DNA of 64,000 nt from a virus. This document shows, piece after piece, positions 33,229 through 40,600 of the stretch (its first letter is position 1; each line of letters begins with the position of its first letter). Under the pieces are notes generated by a model. The model ran no database searches. It saw only the letters and a list, made by a program, of their open reading frames with translations, and was not told the origin of the DNA. The stretch is from positions 248,001 through 312,000 of the IMG/VR virus record IMGVR_UViG_3300023184_000024; one strand, written 5' to 3'. Both the position numbers and the translations under genes were made by a program.

Positions 33229-34039
33229 AAGCAAGATGTTGCCAGTAAGGCTCACGGCGAGCAACTTTTAGATCTTTGAGTTTACTGTGGCCCAGTGATT
33301 TTCGATCTCCTTTGAGATGATCTAAATAACTCCCCCAACTACTGTTGATCAACGGGTGTCCTTCTCCGTTAATCAGCCCTGCACTCCAATTAAATTCCTG
33401 ACACGGCACGCTGTCACGTACTTTGTCAAATACATAACTGTCATGCCACTCGGCAAATTCAAATATAAAATCCTGATCATAGTATTCTTGGAATCTGTGC
33501 AAAAACATTTGCCCAAGACTTGACTGTAAGTTAACTGCGTATAAGCCACATTCGGTGTATTTTGCTTCCCTGCCAAGAAAACAAATGTCTTTGCCAGCAG
33601 GGCACATGGTTGTTAAAAATTTCATTCCGACCGGTCCGTGGCAAACCATATCGGCATCCATCCAAATTAACCAATCTGCATCTGTATTTTTAGCGGCATG
33701 AAAAATTGAATACACTTTATGTGAAAATCTCACAGCGTCCCATTTAAAACCTTTACCAGCATCTTTTCGTTTTGATCGTATTGGGTCATTGCCTACATCG
33801 CCATTGGCTTTGGGAACCCCACGCCACCGAGTTTTAAATGCTGTCAACTCGGGCACCGAAGAGTCAAGGTCAACCACAGTGAGATTATCAGCAGTTTCTA
33901 AAACGGTACAACCTTCAGCATAGACACGCAATTCAACTTCAGCGGGCCAGTTCTTTACAAATGTTGATATCATTCGTTGACCGTACTGTTGATAGCCTTG
34001 CTTGTTAAACGTTGTTACAACTATAAATTTTTGTGGCAT
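33221..34039 (-). CDS. GT-A glycosyltransferase-like protein
   Basis: A 272-aa minus-strand protein. The D-x-D is DAD in ADWLIWMDADMVCHG; KFIVVTTFNKQGYQQYGQRM is the N-terminal strand-helix, and ECGLYAVNLQSS with EWHDSYVFD are later conserved-looking blocks. Donor and acceptor are unknown. It is transcribed towards the GT25 gene and has a late octamer about 38 nt upstream on the minus strand, which overlaps the start of the next + strand gene. Confidence 0.6.
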   Translation of the reverse strand: MPQKFIVVTTFNKQGYQQYGQRMISTFVKNWPAEVELRVYAEGCTVLETADNLTVVDLDSSVPELTAFKTRWRGVPKANGDVGNDPIRSKRKDAGKGFKWDAVRFSHKVYSIFHAAKNTDADWLIWMDADMVCHGPVGMKFLTTMCPAGKDICFLGREAKYTECGLYAVNLQSSLGQMFLHRFQEYYDQDFIFEFAEWHDSYVFDKVRDSVPCQEFNWSAGLINGEGHPLINSSWGSYLDHLKGDRKSLGHSKLKDLKVARREPYWQHLASK

Positions 34040-34077
34040 AGGTTTTAGATTAAGTAGTTAATGTTATTATATAGGGT

Positions 34078-34085
34078 TATTTAGT
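34078..34085 (-). promoter_or_regulatory. Late-promoter-like octamer ACTAAATA (minus)
   Basis: Lies 38 nt before the minus-strand ATG at 34039 and overlaps the GTG start at 34084 on the other strand. Confidence 0.4.
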
Positions 34086-34944
34086 GATTAAAACAATGGC
34101 ATATTTTCCCACACAATGCGCCAGGAACAGCGTTGATGTATTGCCTGCGGTGCTGGCTAGTTTAAAAAATGCAGGAATTCAGTTAATTGAAAATTCAATG
34201 GACTGTGATGCCGCAATAATTTGGTCAGTGCTGTGGCAAGGCAGAATGGCCGCAAATCAGTTTGTGTATGAACAGTACCGACAACAAGGCAAGCCGGTTA
34301 TCATAGTTGAAGTGGGTGCATTGCATCGTGGCATTACATGGAAAGTAGCAGTCAACAATGTAACCGCCGACGGGTATTACGGACATCGTGATAATTTAGA
34401 TCTTGATCGTCCAAGGAAACTTGGTATTGCACTAAAACAAAAATCTGTCAACAACCCTAACATATTACTAACTGCCCAGCATTCAAAGAGTCTGCAACTA
34501 TCTGGTATAACAAGCATTGAACATTGGTTACTTGATCAAATTAAAGAAATAAGAAAAGTAACAGATCGACATATATTGATACGGCCCCACCCTAGATCTC
34601 CGATCAACAGACTCATGTTTGACAAATTCGTTAAATGGCAAAACCCTACCAAAATAGCAAATACCTATGACGATTTTGATTTTGGCACAGACTATCATGC
34701 CATAGTAAATTATAACAGCGGCCCCGGAATTCAGGCAGCACTTAATGGAACACCAGTTGTGGTTGACCAAACCAGCTTGGCCCACCCTGTGTCTATAAGT
34801 ATTGATACCATTGAGAATCCTGGGAATGTTGACAGAGAGCAATGGTTAATTGAACTTTGCCACACAGAATATACTTTAGAAGAATTGAAACAAGGACTAT
34901 GGTTAAAAAGGCTGCGCCGATCAGCACTCCAAGAACTGGCATAG
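34084..34944 (+). CDS. KpsS-like capsule/glycan transferase (paralogue 3)
   Basis: A 286-aa protein. The GTG at 34084 is chosen over the ATG at 34096 because MIKTMAYFPTQCARNS is a fuller start; neither has a clear SD site. Shared with the paralogues at 30124 and 30923: WLLDQIKEIRKVTDRHILIR, then PHPRSP, DYHAIVNYNSGPGIQAALNG, and IENP...REQWLIELCHTEYT. The overlap with the next gene (46 nt) suggests co-transcription. Separation from the other two copies by three glycosyltransferases implies either duplication or insertion. Confidence 0.55.
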   Translation: MIKTMAYFPTQCARNSVDVLPAVLASLKNAGIQLIENSMDCDAAIIWSVLWQGRMAANQFVYEQYRQQGKPVIIVEVGALHRGITWKVAVNNVTADGYYGHRDNLDLDRPRKLGIALKQKSVNNPNILLTAQHSKSLQLSGITSIEHWLLDQIKEIRKVTDRHILIRPHPRSPINRLMFDKFVKWQNPTKIANTYDDFDFGTDYHAIVNYNSGPGIQAALNGTPVVVDQTSLAHPVSISIDTIENPGNVDREQWLIELCHTEYTLEELKQGLWLKRLRRSALQELA

Positions 34945-35645
34945 ATTGTGCGTGTGTAATACATGGCGATGTTTACAGTTGGGAGTATGTAGAAAAACTC
35001 TATTCTGCATTACAACGAAATTTCAGTGTGCCAGTGACACTTCATGTATTCACTGAACACAACAGACCAGTTCCTGCACACATGGTAAAGCATGTTCTAG
35101 AAGATTGGCCCAACATCAAAGGTGCTAGAAAGGCCTGGTGGTACAAGATGCAATTGTTTAATCAAAAAAACTTTCAAGGACAATTGCTTTATTTTGATTT
35201 GGATGTAGTGATAACAGGAAGTCTCGATTGGATATTGGGATTAAGCCCAAGCCACTTCTGGACCATACACGATTTTAGATTTTTATGGAAACCAAATTGG
35301 ACCGGCATGAACTCCAGTGTGATGTATTGGGATACTTCAAAATGGAATCAAATTTGGGTAGACTTTGCTGAAAAAACTGTGGACAATGTCAGCAAACAAC
35401 ATCCGGGCGACCAAGACTACATTGGCTCGGTCATTACTGAAAGCCAGAGACGTTTCTTTAATAAAAAATTTGTAAAAAGTTGGCGATGGGAAGTCAAAGA
35501 TGGCGGCCTAGACATGACTACTCGTGCTTATCGTAAACCCAACGCTGGTTCATCTCTGTTGCCAGAGACCAGCATTGTTGTTTTCCACGGCAACCCCAAG
35601 CCACATCAAATCCAAGACAGTGTGATAACCACGCATTGGGTGTGA
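34899..35645 (+). CDS. GT-A glycosyltransferase (GT8-like, second)
   Basis: A 248-aa protein. The longer frame from a TTG at 34857 is rejected in favour of the ATG at 34899, although AAGGA sits only 2 nt before it. Motifs: CACVIHGDVYSWEYVEKLY, KAWWYKMQLFN, and the metal site LLYFDLDVVITGSLDW (D-x-D). GMNSSVMYWD and SIVVFHGNPKPH are typical late motifs (His metal ligand). It ends the glycan cassette; a GTGTG/CACAC stem follows. Confidence 0.65.
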   Translation: MVKKAAPISTPRTGIDCACVIHGDVYSWEYVEKLYSALQRNFSVPVTLHVFTEHNRPVPAHMVKHVLEDWPNIKGARKAWWYKMQLFNQKNFQGQLLYFDLDVVITGSLDWILGLSPSHFWTIHDFRFLWKPNWTGMNSSVMYWDTSKWNQIWVDFAEKTVDNVSKQHPGDQDYIGSVITESQRRFFNKKFVKSWRWEVKDGGLDMTTRAYRKPNAGSSLLPETSIVVFHGNPKPHQIQDSVITTHWV

Positions 35646-35685
35646 CAGTCATGAAAAGTGTGTGTTTTTAACCACACTGGTCTGG

Positions 35686-35714
35686 TTGACCAGAAATTGC
35701 CCATTTTGTATAAT
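35686..35714 (+). promoter_or_regulatory. Sigma70-type promoter TTGACC-17-TATAAT
   Basis: -35 at 35686-35691, -10 at 35709-35714. The -35 lies in the dyad TCTGGTTGACCAGA (35681-35694), and a second dyad ATACTAGTAT (35713-35722) covers the transcription start. Confidence 0.85.
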
Positions 35715-35745
35715 ACTAGTATTGTAAATTAATAAGGAGTCGATA

Positions 35746-36021
35746 ATGTCCGTTATTGAATATGCCGATTATGATACTAGATTAATATTAGAATGTGATA
35801 ATGGTCCCAATATTGATTCAGACGATTATGTAAATACTACAAAATCAGTTGATTGGAATATCAGTAATCTTTATGTCATGGGCGATTTTGAACCCGAGGA
35901 TATTGCTGAAATATTAGGCATTACCCTATTTAGAGTGGCTCAATGTCTAGCCCCACACGGCCTGGATTTTCCCGAGTTTAATGAGCCTGTGTGCTTTGAT
36001 CACAACGGAAATGTGTTGTAA
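35746..36021 (+). CDS. Hypothetical early protein, HTH-like segment
   Basis: A 91-aa acidic protein. Residues 49-69 (FEPEDIAEILGITLFRVAQC) look like a helix-turn-helix of the resolvase/sigma-region type, preceded by a DWNISNLYVMGD strand. If real, it would bind DNA and could regulate the nearby dyad-containing promoters; this is inference from one motif. AAGGAG lies before the ATG. Expressed from its own strong promoter. Confidence 0.6.
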   Translation: MSVIEYADYDTRLILECDNGPNIDSDDYVNTTKSVDWNISNLYVMGDFEPEDIAEILGITLFRVAQCLAPHGLDFPEFNEPVCFDHNGNVL

Positions 36022-36033
36022 AAACACAACACA
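36012..36033 (+). terminator. Hairpin at the end of the early gene
   Basis: TGTGTTGT (36012-36019) pairs with ACAACACA (36026-36033), 6-nt loop spanning the stop codon. No strong T run, so termination may be weak. Confidence 0.4.
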
Positions 36034-36041
36034 CATTTCGG

Positions 36042-36070
36042 TTGACCGATATTTCCCAATTTGCTATAAT
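36042..36070 (+). promoter_or_regulatory. Sigma70-type promoter TTGACC-17-TATAAT
   Basis: -35 at 36042-36047, -10 at 36065-36070; dyad ATACTTGTAT at 36069-36078 over the transcription start. Confidence 0.85.
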
Positions 36071-36101
36071 ACTTGTATAGTAATTAAAAAGGAGCTCAGG
36101 C

Positions 36102-36281
36102 ATGCAAATGCGCACAGCAATCAAAGTTATTAAAAAAGAGGCAAATTTTTTGGGCATGGGCTTTTTGGAAACTCTGCAATTCATCCAGAAAAACCCCTTG
36201 GCTCAGCCCCATCAAGCTCTGGAAGCTTATAAGGTTGTTATGGGCGAGGGCACCAAGTTGTTTGTGCCACTTGACCAATAA
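36102..36281 (+). CDS. Small early protein, 59 aa
   Basis: A short gene behind a strong promoter and AAAAAGGAG. It begins MQMRTAIKVIKKEANFLGMG and ends TKLFVPLDQ. Helical and basic at the N-terminus, with a Pro/Gln-rich middle (QKNPLAQPHQAL). No family recognised. The stop lies inside the next promoter: its TTGACC -35 is made from the last codons. Small early phage proteins of this kind often target host enzymes, not shown here. Confidence 0.7.
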   Translation: MQMRTAIKVIKKEANFLGMGFLETLQFIQKNPLAQPHQALEAYKVVMGEGTKLFVPLDQ

Positions 36282-36299
36282 TTCAACTAGTGCTATAAT
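36271..36299 (+). promoter_or_regulatory. Sigma70-type promoter TTGACC-17-TATAAT
   Basis: -35 at 36271-36276 inside the preceding gene, -10 at 36294-36299; dyad ATACTTGTAT at 36298-36307. Confidence 0.85.
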
Positions 36300-36329
36300 A
36301 CTTGTATAAACTAAAAAAAGGAGCTGGCA

Positions 36330-37361
36330 ATGACTCAAGTTGTAATACACAAAGGCACTTACCGCAATCAAACTGTGCGTGGTATTGCGTTTACCCTTGT
36401 CAAAGATTTTGCACAAGGTGCAAAAGGTGGTTTTGTGACTGTGGACAGTGACGGCCATTTCGGACCCGACCATGACGTAGTTCGAGTCAAAGTCGATAAC
36501 ATTGAAGATATTGAAATTGTTGGAGAATCCATGACATCTACTAAGCCCGCGAAAGTGGTAGAATTCAAACAGACACTGTCTGTCGAAACCGAAGAACAAG
36601 CAATGGCTCGTATCCGCGAGCGTTTTGAAATCCTTACAGAGATGACCAAGGCATGCACTGCCGGCGACATCCGTGCTATGATTGTGAGTGGCCCTCCTGG
36701 TGTAGGCAAGAGCTTTGGTGTTGAGAAAGAAGTTGACAAAGCCTGTTTGTTTGACAAGATTGCAGACAAGCGCCTCCGTGCAGAGGTAGTCAAAGGCAGT
36801 GCCACTCCAATTGGCCTATACCAGACTCTGTACAAATACAGTGATGCCAATTGTGTGTTGGTGTTTGACGACTGTGACAGCATCTTGTTAGATGACGTTG
36901 CACTCAACTTGCTGAAAGGTGCTTTGGACTCAGGCAAGAAACGTAAAATTAGTTGGTTGTCAGAGAGTAGTACTCTGCGCAGAGAAGGTATCCCAGACAG
37001 TTTTGAGTTTAAAGGCAGTGTGATCTTTATCACTAACTTAAAGTTTGACAAGATGAAGTCGCAAAAATTGCGTGACCACTTGGATGCATTGCAGAGTCGT
37101 TGTCACTATCTGGACTTGACGCTTGACACCATGCGTGACAAGATCCTGCGCATCAAGCAAATTGCCAAAGATGGTGTGTTGTTCCAGGACTACGAGTTCT
37201 CAGAGATGCAACAAGATGACATTATTGAGTTCATGAACACCAACCAAGCTCGCCTGCGTGAGATGAGCTTGCGCATGGCGTTGAAGATTGCAGACTTGGT
37301 CAAGAGCTTCCCTGCAAAGTGGAGACTCATGGCCGAGACAACTTGCATGAAGAGTGCCTAA
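36330..37361 (+). CDS. AAA ATPase
   Basis: A 343-aa protein with an N-terminal beta-rich segment (residues 1-70) and an AAA-type core: Walker A GPPGVGKS (121-128), Walker B VLVFDDCD (176-183), sensor-1 region SVIFITNLKFD, and an Arg-containing ALQSRCHYLD segment. The C-terminal helices (MSLRMALKIADLVKSFPAKW) resemble the lid. It probably remodels a protein or nucleic-acid complex; the partner is unknown. An early promoter and a strong AAAAAGGAG site suggest high early expression. It is followed by a string of small genes. Confidence 0.75.
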   Translation: MTQVVIHKGTYRNQTVRGIAFTLVKDFAQGAKGGFVTVDSDGHFGPDHDVVRVKVDNIEDIEIVGESMTSTKPAKVVEFKQTLSVETEEQAMARIRERFEILTEMTKACTAGDIRAMIVSGPPGVGKSFGVEKEVDKACLFDKIADKRLRAEVVKGSATPIGLYQTLYKYSDANCVLVFDDCDSILLDDVALNLLKGALDSGKKRKISWLSESSTLRREGIPDSFEFKGSVIFITNLKFDKMKSQKLRDHLDALQSRCHYLDLTLDTMRDKILRIKQIAKDGVLFQDYEFSEMQQDDIIEFMNTNQARLREMSLRMALKIADLVKSFPAKWRLMAETTCMKSA

Positions 37362-37514
37362 ATGACTTGGGGCATTTTATTAAATGCCATATTCATGGTA
37401 TTGTGTTGGAGTTGGGCCACTGACGCCTTTAAAGAAGAACGCAATACCATGGGTTGGCTCAATATATTTGTGTCGGCCTGGAATGCGGCATCGATTGCCA
37501 GTGCCGTTTTATAA
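37362..37514 (+). CDS. Small membrane protein, 50 aa
   Basis: Begins at the ATG immediately after the ATPase stop. MTWGILLNAIFMVLCWSWAT is one hydrophobic helix, followed by a short charged loop (DAFKEERNT) and a second hydrophobic stretch (WLNIFVSAWNAASIASAV). Two short membrane segments are likely. No family recognised. No separate SD site, so it depends on coupling to the ATPase gene. Confidence 0.5.
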   Translation: MTWGILLNAIFMVLCWSWATDAFKEERNTMGWLNIFVSAWNAASIASAVL

Positions 37515-37524
37515 AGGAATCACT

Positions 37525-37698
37525 ATGTTTGAAAAATTTGCAGTTTGGTTTGGGACATATCGCCGTCCCATTGGCTACACAATTGGCGGCATCAATGTAC
37601 TAGGTGGACTACAGTATTTTGCGCAAGGTAATACAGCGCAAGGTTGGTTGTTTTTTATGATTGGATACATTATACTTCTTGATACTTGGGACAACTAA
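37525..37698 (+). CDS. Small membrane protein, 57 aa
   Basis: AAAGGA before the ATG at 37525 sets the start; the open frame further upstream overlaps the preceding gene. IGYTIGGINVLGGLQYFAQG and GWLFFMIGYIILL form two probable membrane helices. No family recognised. It lies 10 nt after a second small membrane gene, so the two may work together in the host inner membrane. Confidence 0.6.
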   Translation: MFEKFAVWFGTYRRPIGYTIGGINVLGGLQYFAQGNTAQGWLFFMIGYIILLDTWDN

Positions 37699-37923
37699 AT
37701 GAATCAACTTATCGATAAACTAAAAAGTCAGTGCATTGTGCGTGAACAGCGTGGTACCAATGCCTTCGACAGTTATATGGTAGATAGATTTGACACTGAA
37801 AAGTTTGCCGAGTTGATTGTTAGGGAATGTGACCGTTATGCAAGAAGTGCCTGGGAACATGGTCCGTTGCTGGGCAGGGACTTGCTTATTCATTTTGGAA
37901 TTGTAGAGTTAACAGATGAATGA
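37699..37923 (+). CDS. KFAELIVRE-family small protein A
   Basis: A 74-aa protein. It carries the core EKFAELIVRECDRYA followed by a C-terminal HFGI, shared with the next two genes. The family occurs in several phages, usually in repeated copies with different N-termini; function unknown. The ATG directly follows the previous stop. Confidence 0.65.
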   Translation: MNQLIDKLKSQCIVREQRGTNAFDSYMVDRFDTEKFAELIVRECDRYARSAWEHGPLLGRDLLIHFGIVELTDE

Positions 37924-38302
37924 AATTATTAAGGCAGGTGCTGACATCAATGCCGGTGACGGTGGTTATAGTATAGGCACCGAAGAAAAGTATAACGAGT
38001 TTGCGAAAGGTCGCAATCAATCCATGGGTAAGATGCGAATTAAAGAACTTGCTTTACAGTCTGCTAACGAAATTGCGGATTTGTTTAGTACCGGTTTTTT
38101 TGATGACAGAATGATCAATGATGTGGCAGAGATTAATAAAAAGTTCGCCGAGTTGATTGTGCAAGAATGTATTGACAAGATTGAAACACATCGTATTCCT
38201 GTTGGCAATAGTGCCGCAGGTGAAATGGCATGTGAATGGACTTATGCCGCGTTGAAAGAGATTAGGGACGAGATTAAACAACATTTCGGAGTTGAAGAAT
38301 GA
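37916..38302 (+). CDS. KFAELIVRE-family small protein B
   Basis: A 128-aa, longer member with KKFAELIVQECIDKIE in the middle and the end DEIKQHFGVEE. The N-terminal 60 residues (AGADINAGDGGYSIGTEEKY) are unique, and IKELALQSANEIADLF matches the IRQLAEQAG start of copy C. Overlaps copy A by 8 nt and copy C by 4 nt. Confidence 0.65.
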   Translation: MNEIIKAGADINAGDGGYSIGTEEKYNEFAKGRNQSMGKMRIKELALQSANEIADLFSTGFFDDRMINDVAEINKKFAELIVQECIDKIETHRIPVGNSAAGEMACEWTYAALKEIRDEIKQHFGVEE

Positions 38303-38496
38303 ACAAACGAATTCGACAACTTGCCGAACAGGCTGGTTACTCAAAAGATTATTTGGAAATAGGACTACCCAGTAATATGGAAAAGTTCGCCGAGTTGATT
38401 GTTCGGGAAATGTTAGTGACTTGTGAAGAACATCCTGCTTGGACTGGTCGTATGATTGCTGAACAGATTAAACAACATTTCGGAGTTGATAACTAA
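38299..38496 (+). CDS. KFAELIVRE-family small protein C
   Basis: A 65-aa minimal member: MNKRIRQLAEQAGYSKDY, then EKFAELIVREMLV and AEQIKQHFGVDN. It consists almost only of the shared blocks, so it may show the functional core of the family. The DNA of the core and of the 3' end (ACAACATTTCGGAGTTGA) is nearly identical to copy B, indicating recent duplication or gene conversion. Confidence 0.65.
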   Translation: MNKRIRQLAEQAGYSKDYLEIGLPSNMEKFAELIVREMLVTCEEHPAWTGRMIAEQIKQHFGVDN

Positions 38497-38517
38497 AGAT
38501 AGCAAGGACAACAAATC

Positions 38518-38715
38518 ATGGATGTAAGCAAAGTTACCACCTACAACAACGAAATGTACCAGCGCACACAATGCAACCGGCTGGAGCAACGCCACGAAGA
38601 ACGTAGATTAGAAGAACGCCGCAACAAACAATTGGCAGAAATTAGTGAACAAAAACGCATTGAAATGAATCGTCAAATGAACAGAGCAGGTCAGAATGTT
38701 GATCGCATGGCATAA
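38518..38715 (+). CDS. Hypothetical coiled-coil protein, 65 aa
   Basis: A short, extremely charged helix (QRHEERRLEERRNKQLAE, then QKRIEMNRQMNRAG), probably a coiled coil or an RNA/DNA-binding arm. No family recognised. Last gene of the early block; a double terminator follows. Confidence 0.6.
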   Translation: MDVSKVTTYNNEMYQRTQCNRLEQRHEERRLEERRNKQLAEISEQKRIEMNRQMNRAGQNVDRMA

Positions 38716-38724
38716 TAGTTTCCC

Positions 38725-38765
38725 CGGATAGCCATTATAGTCTAGCTCCTAGGCTATCCGTTTTA
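38725..38765 (+). terminator. Terminator 1 of a tandem pair
   Basis: CGGATAGCC (38725-38733) pairs with GGCTATCCG (38752-38760), followed by TTTTA. Confidence 0.8.
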
Positions 38766-38767
38766 TA

Positions 38768-38798
38768 CAGGCGCCCCTAAAAAGGTGCCTGTTTTTTT
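38768..38798 (+). terminator. Terminator 2 of a tandem pair
   Basis: CAGGCGCC (38768-38775) pairs with GGTGCCTG (38784-38791; one G-U), then seven T. The pair isolates the early block from the radical SAM operon. Confidence 0.9.
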
Positions 38799-38801
38799 AT
38801 T

Positions 38802-38809
38802 TGTAAATA
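38802..38809 (+). promoter_or_regulatory. Late-promoter-like octamer TGTAAATA
   Basis: Immediately after the double terminator and 20 nt before the ATG at 38830; likely promoter of the operon 38830-41720. Confidence 0.5.
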
Positions 38810-38829
38810 TACGACGTGGTAACTATACA

Positions 38830-39369
38830 ATGCAAACAGAATTCCAAGGAAAAACATTTACTGTAGCAGGTCCCACAAACTTGTACAAATGGGCAAAGAA
38901 TTTTGGCAGGCTACAAAGAAATTTCTTTGATGAGGAAGTGGTACTGCGTCGTGACAAACAAATATCTGACTTTGTAAAATTAAATGGGTTTAGTAAACCA
39001 TATCTTGTGATTGACACAGATATATTGCAGTGCCTTGAAGAGTCGGAAGTGCCAACGGTGGACAAAGCAGACATTGTAATAGTCACAGACCAAAAATTTA
39101 GTAGGTATCCTTGTCCAATTATAGTTGAACACATACACCAGTATCTTGACCAATGCGCCAGCTTGTATGTGTGCTTTAACAGTACATACATTAATATAGA
39201 CAATAGTTTTCATGACACCACTTTAAACAATGAATACAACATGGCCATCACAGAGTGGTTAAAAAAGAATGTTGCAGCCACAGTCATTGATTTAAGTTTG
39301 GACATTGAAGAAAAAGGCAAGGCGTTTACTTGGGTAGTGCCAGATAGACATTACTACATCTTTAGATGA
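38830..39369 (+). CDS. Hypothetical protein, first gene of radical SAM operon
   Basis: A 179-aa protein. A GTG at 38785 would lie inside the terminator, so the ATG at 38830 is used. It has alternating strands and helices (KPYLVIDTDILQCLEE, ADIVIVTDQKF, ASLYVCFNSTYINI) like a Rossmann-type fold, but no cofactor motif. The segment MAITEWLKKN recalls GLTEWIKQY of the next protein. It overlaps that gene by 4 nt. Function unknown; co-transcription with the radical SAM enzyme is the best clue. Confidence 0.6.
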   Translation: MQTEFQGKTFTVAGPTNLYKWAKNFGRLQRNFFDEEVVLRRDKQISDFVKLNGFSKPYLVIDTDILQCLEESEVPTVDKADIVIVTDQKFSRYPCPIIVEHIHQYLDQCASLYVCFNSTYINIDNSFHDTTLNNEYNMAITEWLKKNVAATVIDLSLDIEEKGKAFTWVVPDRHYYIFR

Positions 39370-40058
39370 CAAAAATCATTGAATTCTACAATCACGCAAG
39401 TGTCAAGGATGACTGGAAAACACAGTACATCAAATATCGCATTGGCCGGATTAGACATTATTATTGGTTGTGGAATCGTAAACGCCCAAACAATCTAGTA
39501 ATTGACCAACATGATTTGTTTGTATTACAGAATTGCCAACCTGGCTTTACAGTGTTTTACGGAAGTGCCGGTTATTACCTGCAAGACTTGTTCCCAAACA
39601 TACAAGCAATTGAACATTTTTCCATAGTAAAAAGTTTTTATCCCAACGCAATAGTGTGCCAAGACAAAGATAAACTGGCCGAATCATTGCCACAGTTGGC
39701 CGATAACTTTGCAGTGGTCAACAACAGAGGAGACCATTGGGTAGACAGTGACGGGCTAACTGAGTGGATCAAGCAATACATCAAGGCAATGAACCCTGGT
39801 TGCAGATTTTTTTATAGTTTTAGAGATACGCAAATAACAGGAGTTAACCGTTTACTAGTGGACATTGAACAACACTATTTGGAATGGGCTCAGTCTTTGG
39901 AAGCACTTGGGTTAACATTGGTTTGGTCAGACATCAATTTTAGAAAAAAATTGCCTGATGCCAACGGAAATTACGACACGTTTGAAAACCCAGACTCCAC
40001 AAATGGAAATATCAAGTTTGCTTTTGTCTATCAAGGACAGCCATGGACAATAGTTTAA
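39366..40058 (+). CDS. Hypothetical protein, methyltransferase-like layout
   Basis: A 230-aa protein with Rossmann-like alternation: GFTVFYGSAGYYLQDLFPNI could be a degenerate motif I, and NPGCRFFYSFRDTQI a later strand. The usual G-x-G-x-G is not convincing, so a methyltransferase call would be a guess. The C-terminus (KFAFVYQGQPWTIV) overlaps the next gene by 16 nt. Aromatic-rich throughout. Second gene of the radical SAM operon. Confidence 0.55.
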   Translation: MTKIIEFYNHASVKDDWKTQYIKYRIGRIRHYYWLWNRKRPNNLVIDQHDLFVLQNCQPGFTVFYGSAGYYLQDLFPNIQAIEHFSIVKSFYPNAIVCQDKDKLAESLPQLADNFAVVNNRGDHWVDSDGLTEWIKQYIKAMNPGCRFFYSFRDTQITGVNRLLVDIEQHYLEWAQSLEALGLTLVWSDINFRKKLPDANGNYDTFENPDSTNGNIKFAFVYQGQPWTIV

Positions 40059-40600
40059 GCATTGTGTGCTACACAGGCGGCACCTGCGGCGATCTTATAA
40101 CTGCACTAATAGATCCCACAGATGTAGTTTTTAGAAACAATGCAATTGTGCATAGCCCAGATCGAATTCGACTAAAACGTCCAGACTTGTTTGACAGCGA
40201 CATAGACAAATCTCTGTACATTGACCAAGTCTCAGAAAAGTACTCTAGTATACCCAGTCACGATCTTGCATATCATATTGCCTGCGACCATTCTTTTGTG
40301 TCTATTGTTGTTGAAGACTTTTCAACAGCATTGTGGGCCGCTCAGAGATTTAAAAAATTACATAGGTCAGAATCCTGGACCAGAATGACAGACAGTTGTG
40401 GAGCAAGCTCAGTAGAGGATTATGCGCAAATACTTGTTGACTATGGACAGTTGGTATCCAACTACACAGACAAAATTATAAAACTCGAATCAATTGTGCA
40501 AGGGCATGCCATACAACAATTAGGCAAAATTGACCTGCCCGTTTCTGACCAAGGCCGGGCTATATATAAAGCCTGGTTAGAAAAACAGCATGACAACTAA
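40043..40600 (+). CDS. Hypothetical protein, Gly/Thr-rich N-terminal loop
   Basis: A 185-aa protein starting MDNSLSIVCYTGGTCGDLIT. The strand followed by a Gly/Thr/Cys-rich loop and helix recalls a nucleotide- or sulfate-binding loop of sulfotransferase-like proteins, but it is not a Walker motif and no second motif is clear. The rest is helical (TALWAAQRFKKLHRSESW). It overlaps its neighbours by 16 and 11 nt, so the three gene products are probably made in fixed ratio. Confidence 0.55.
   Translation: MDNSLSIVCYTGGTCGDLITALIDPTDVVFRNNAIVHSPDRIRLKRPDLFDSDIDKSLYIDQVSEKYSSIPSHDLAYHIACDHSFVSIVVEDFSTALWAAQRFKKLHRSESWTRMTDSCGASSVEDYAQILVDYGQLVSNYTDKIIKLESIVQGHAIQQLGKIDLPVSDQGRAIYKAWLEKQHDN

Noticed and set aside
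38785-38829. GTG start for the gene at 38830
   Set aside because: It lies within the second terminator hairpin and upstream of the late promoter.
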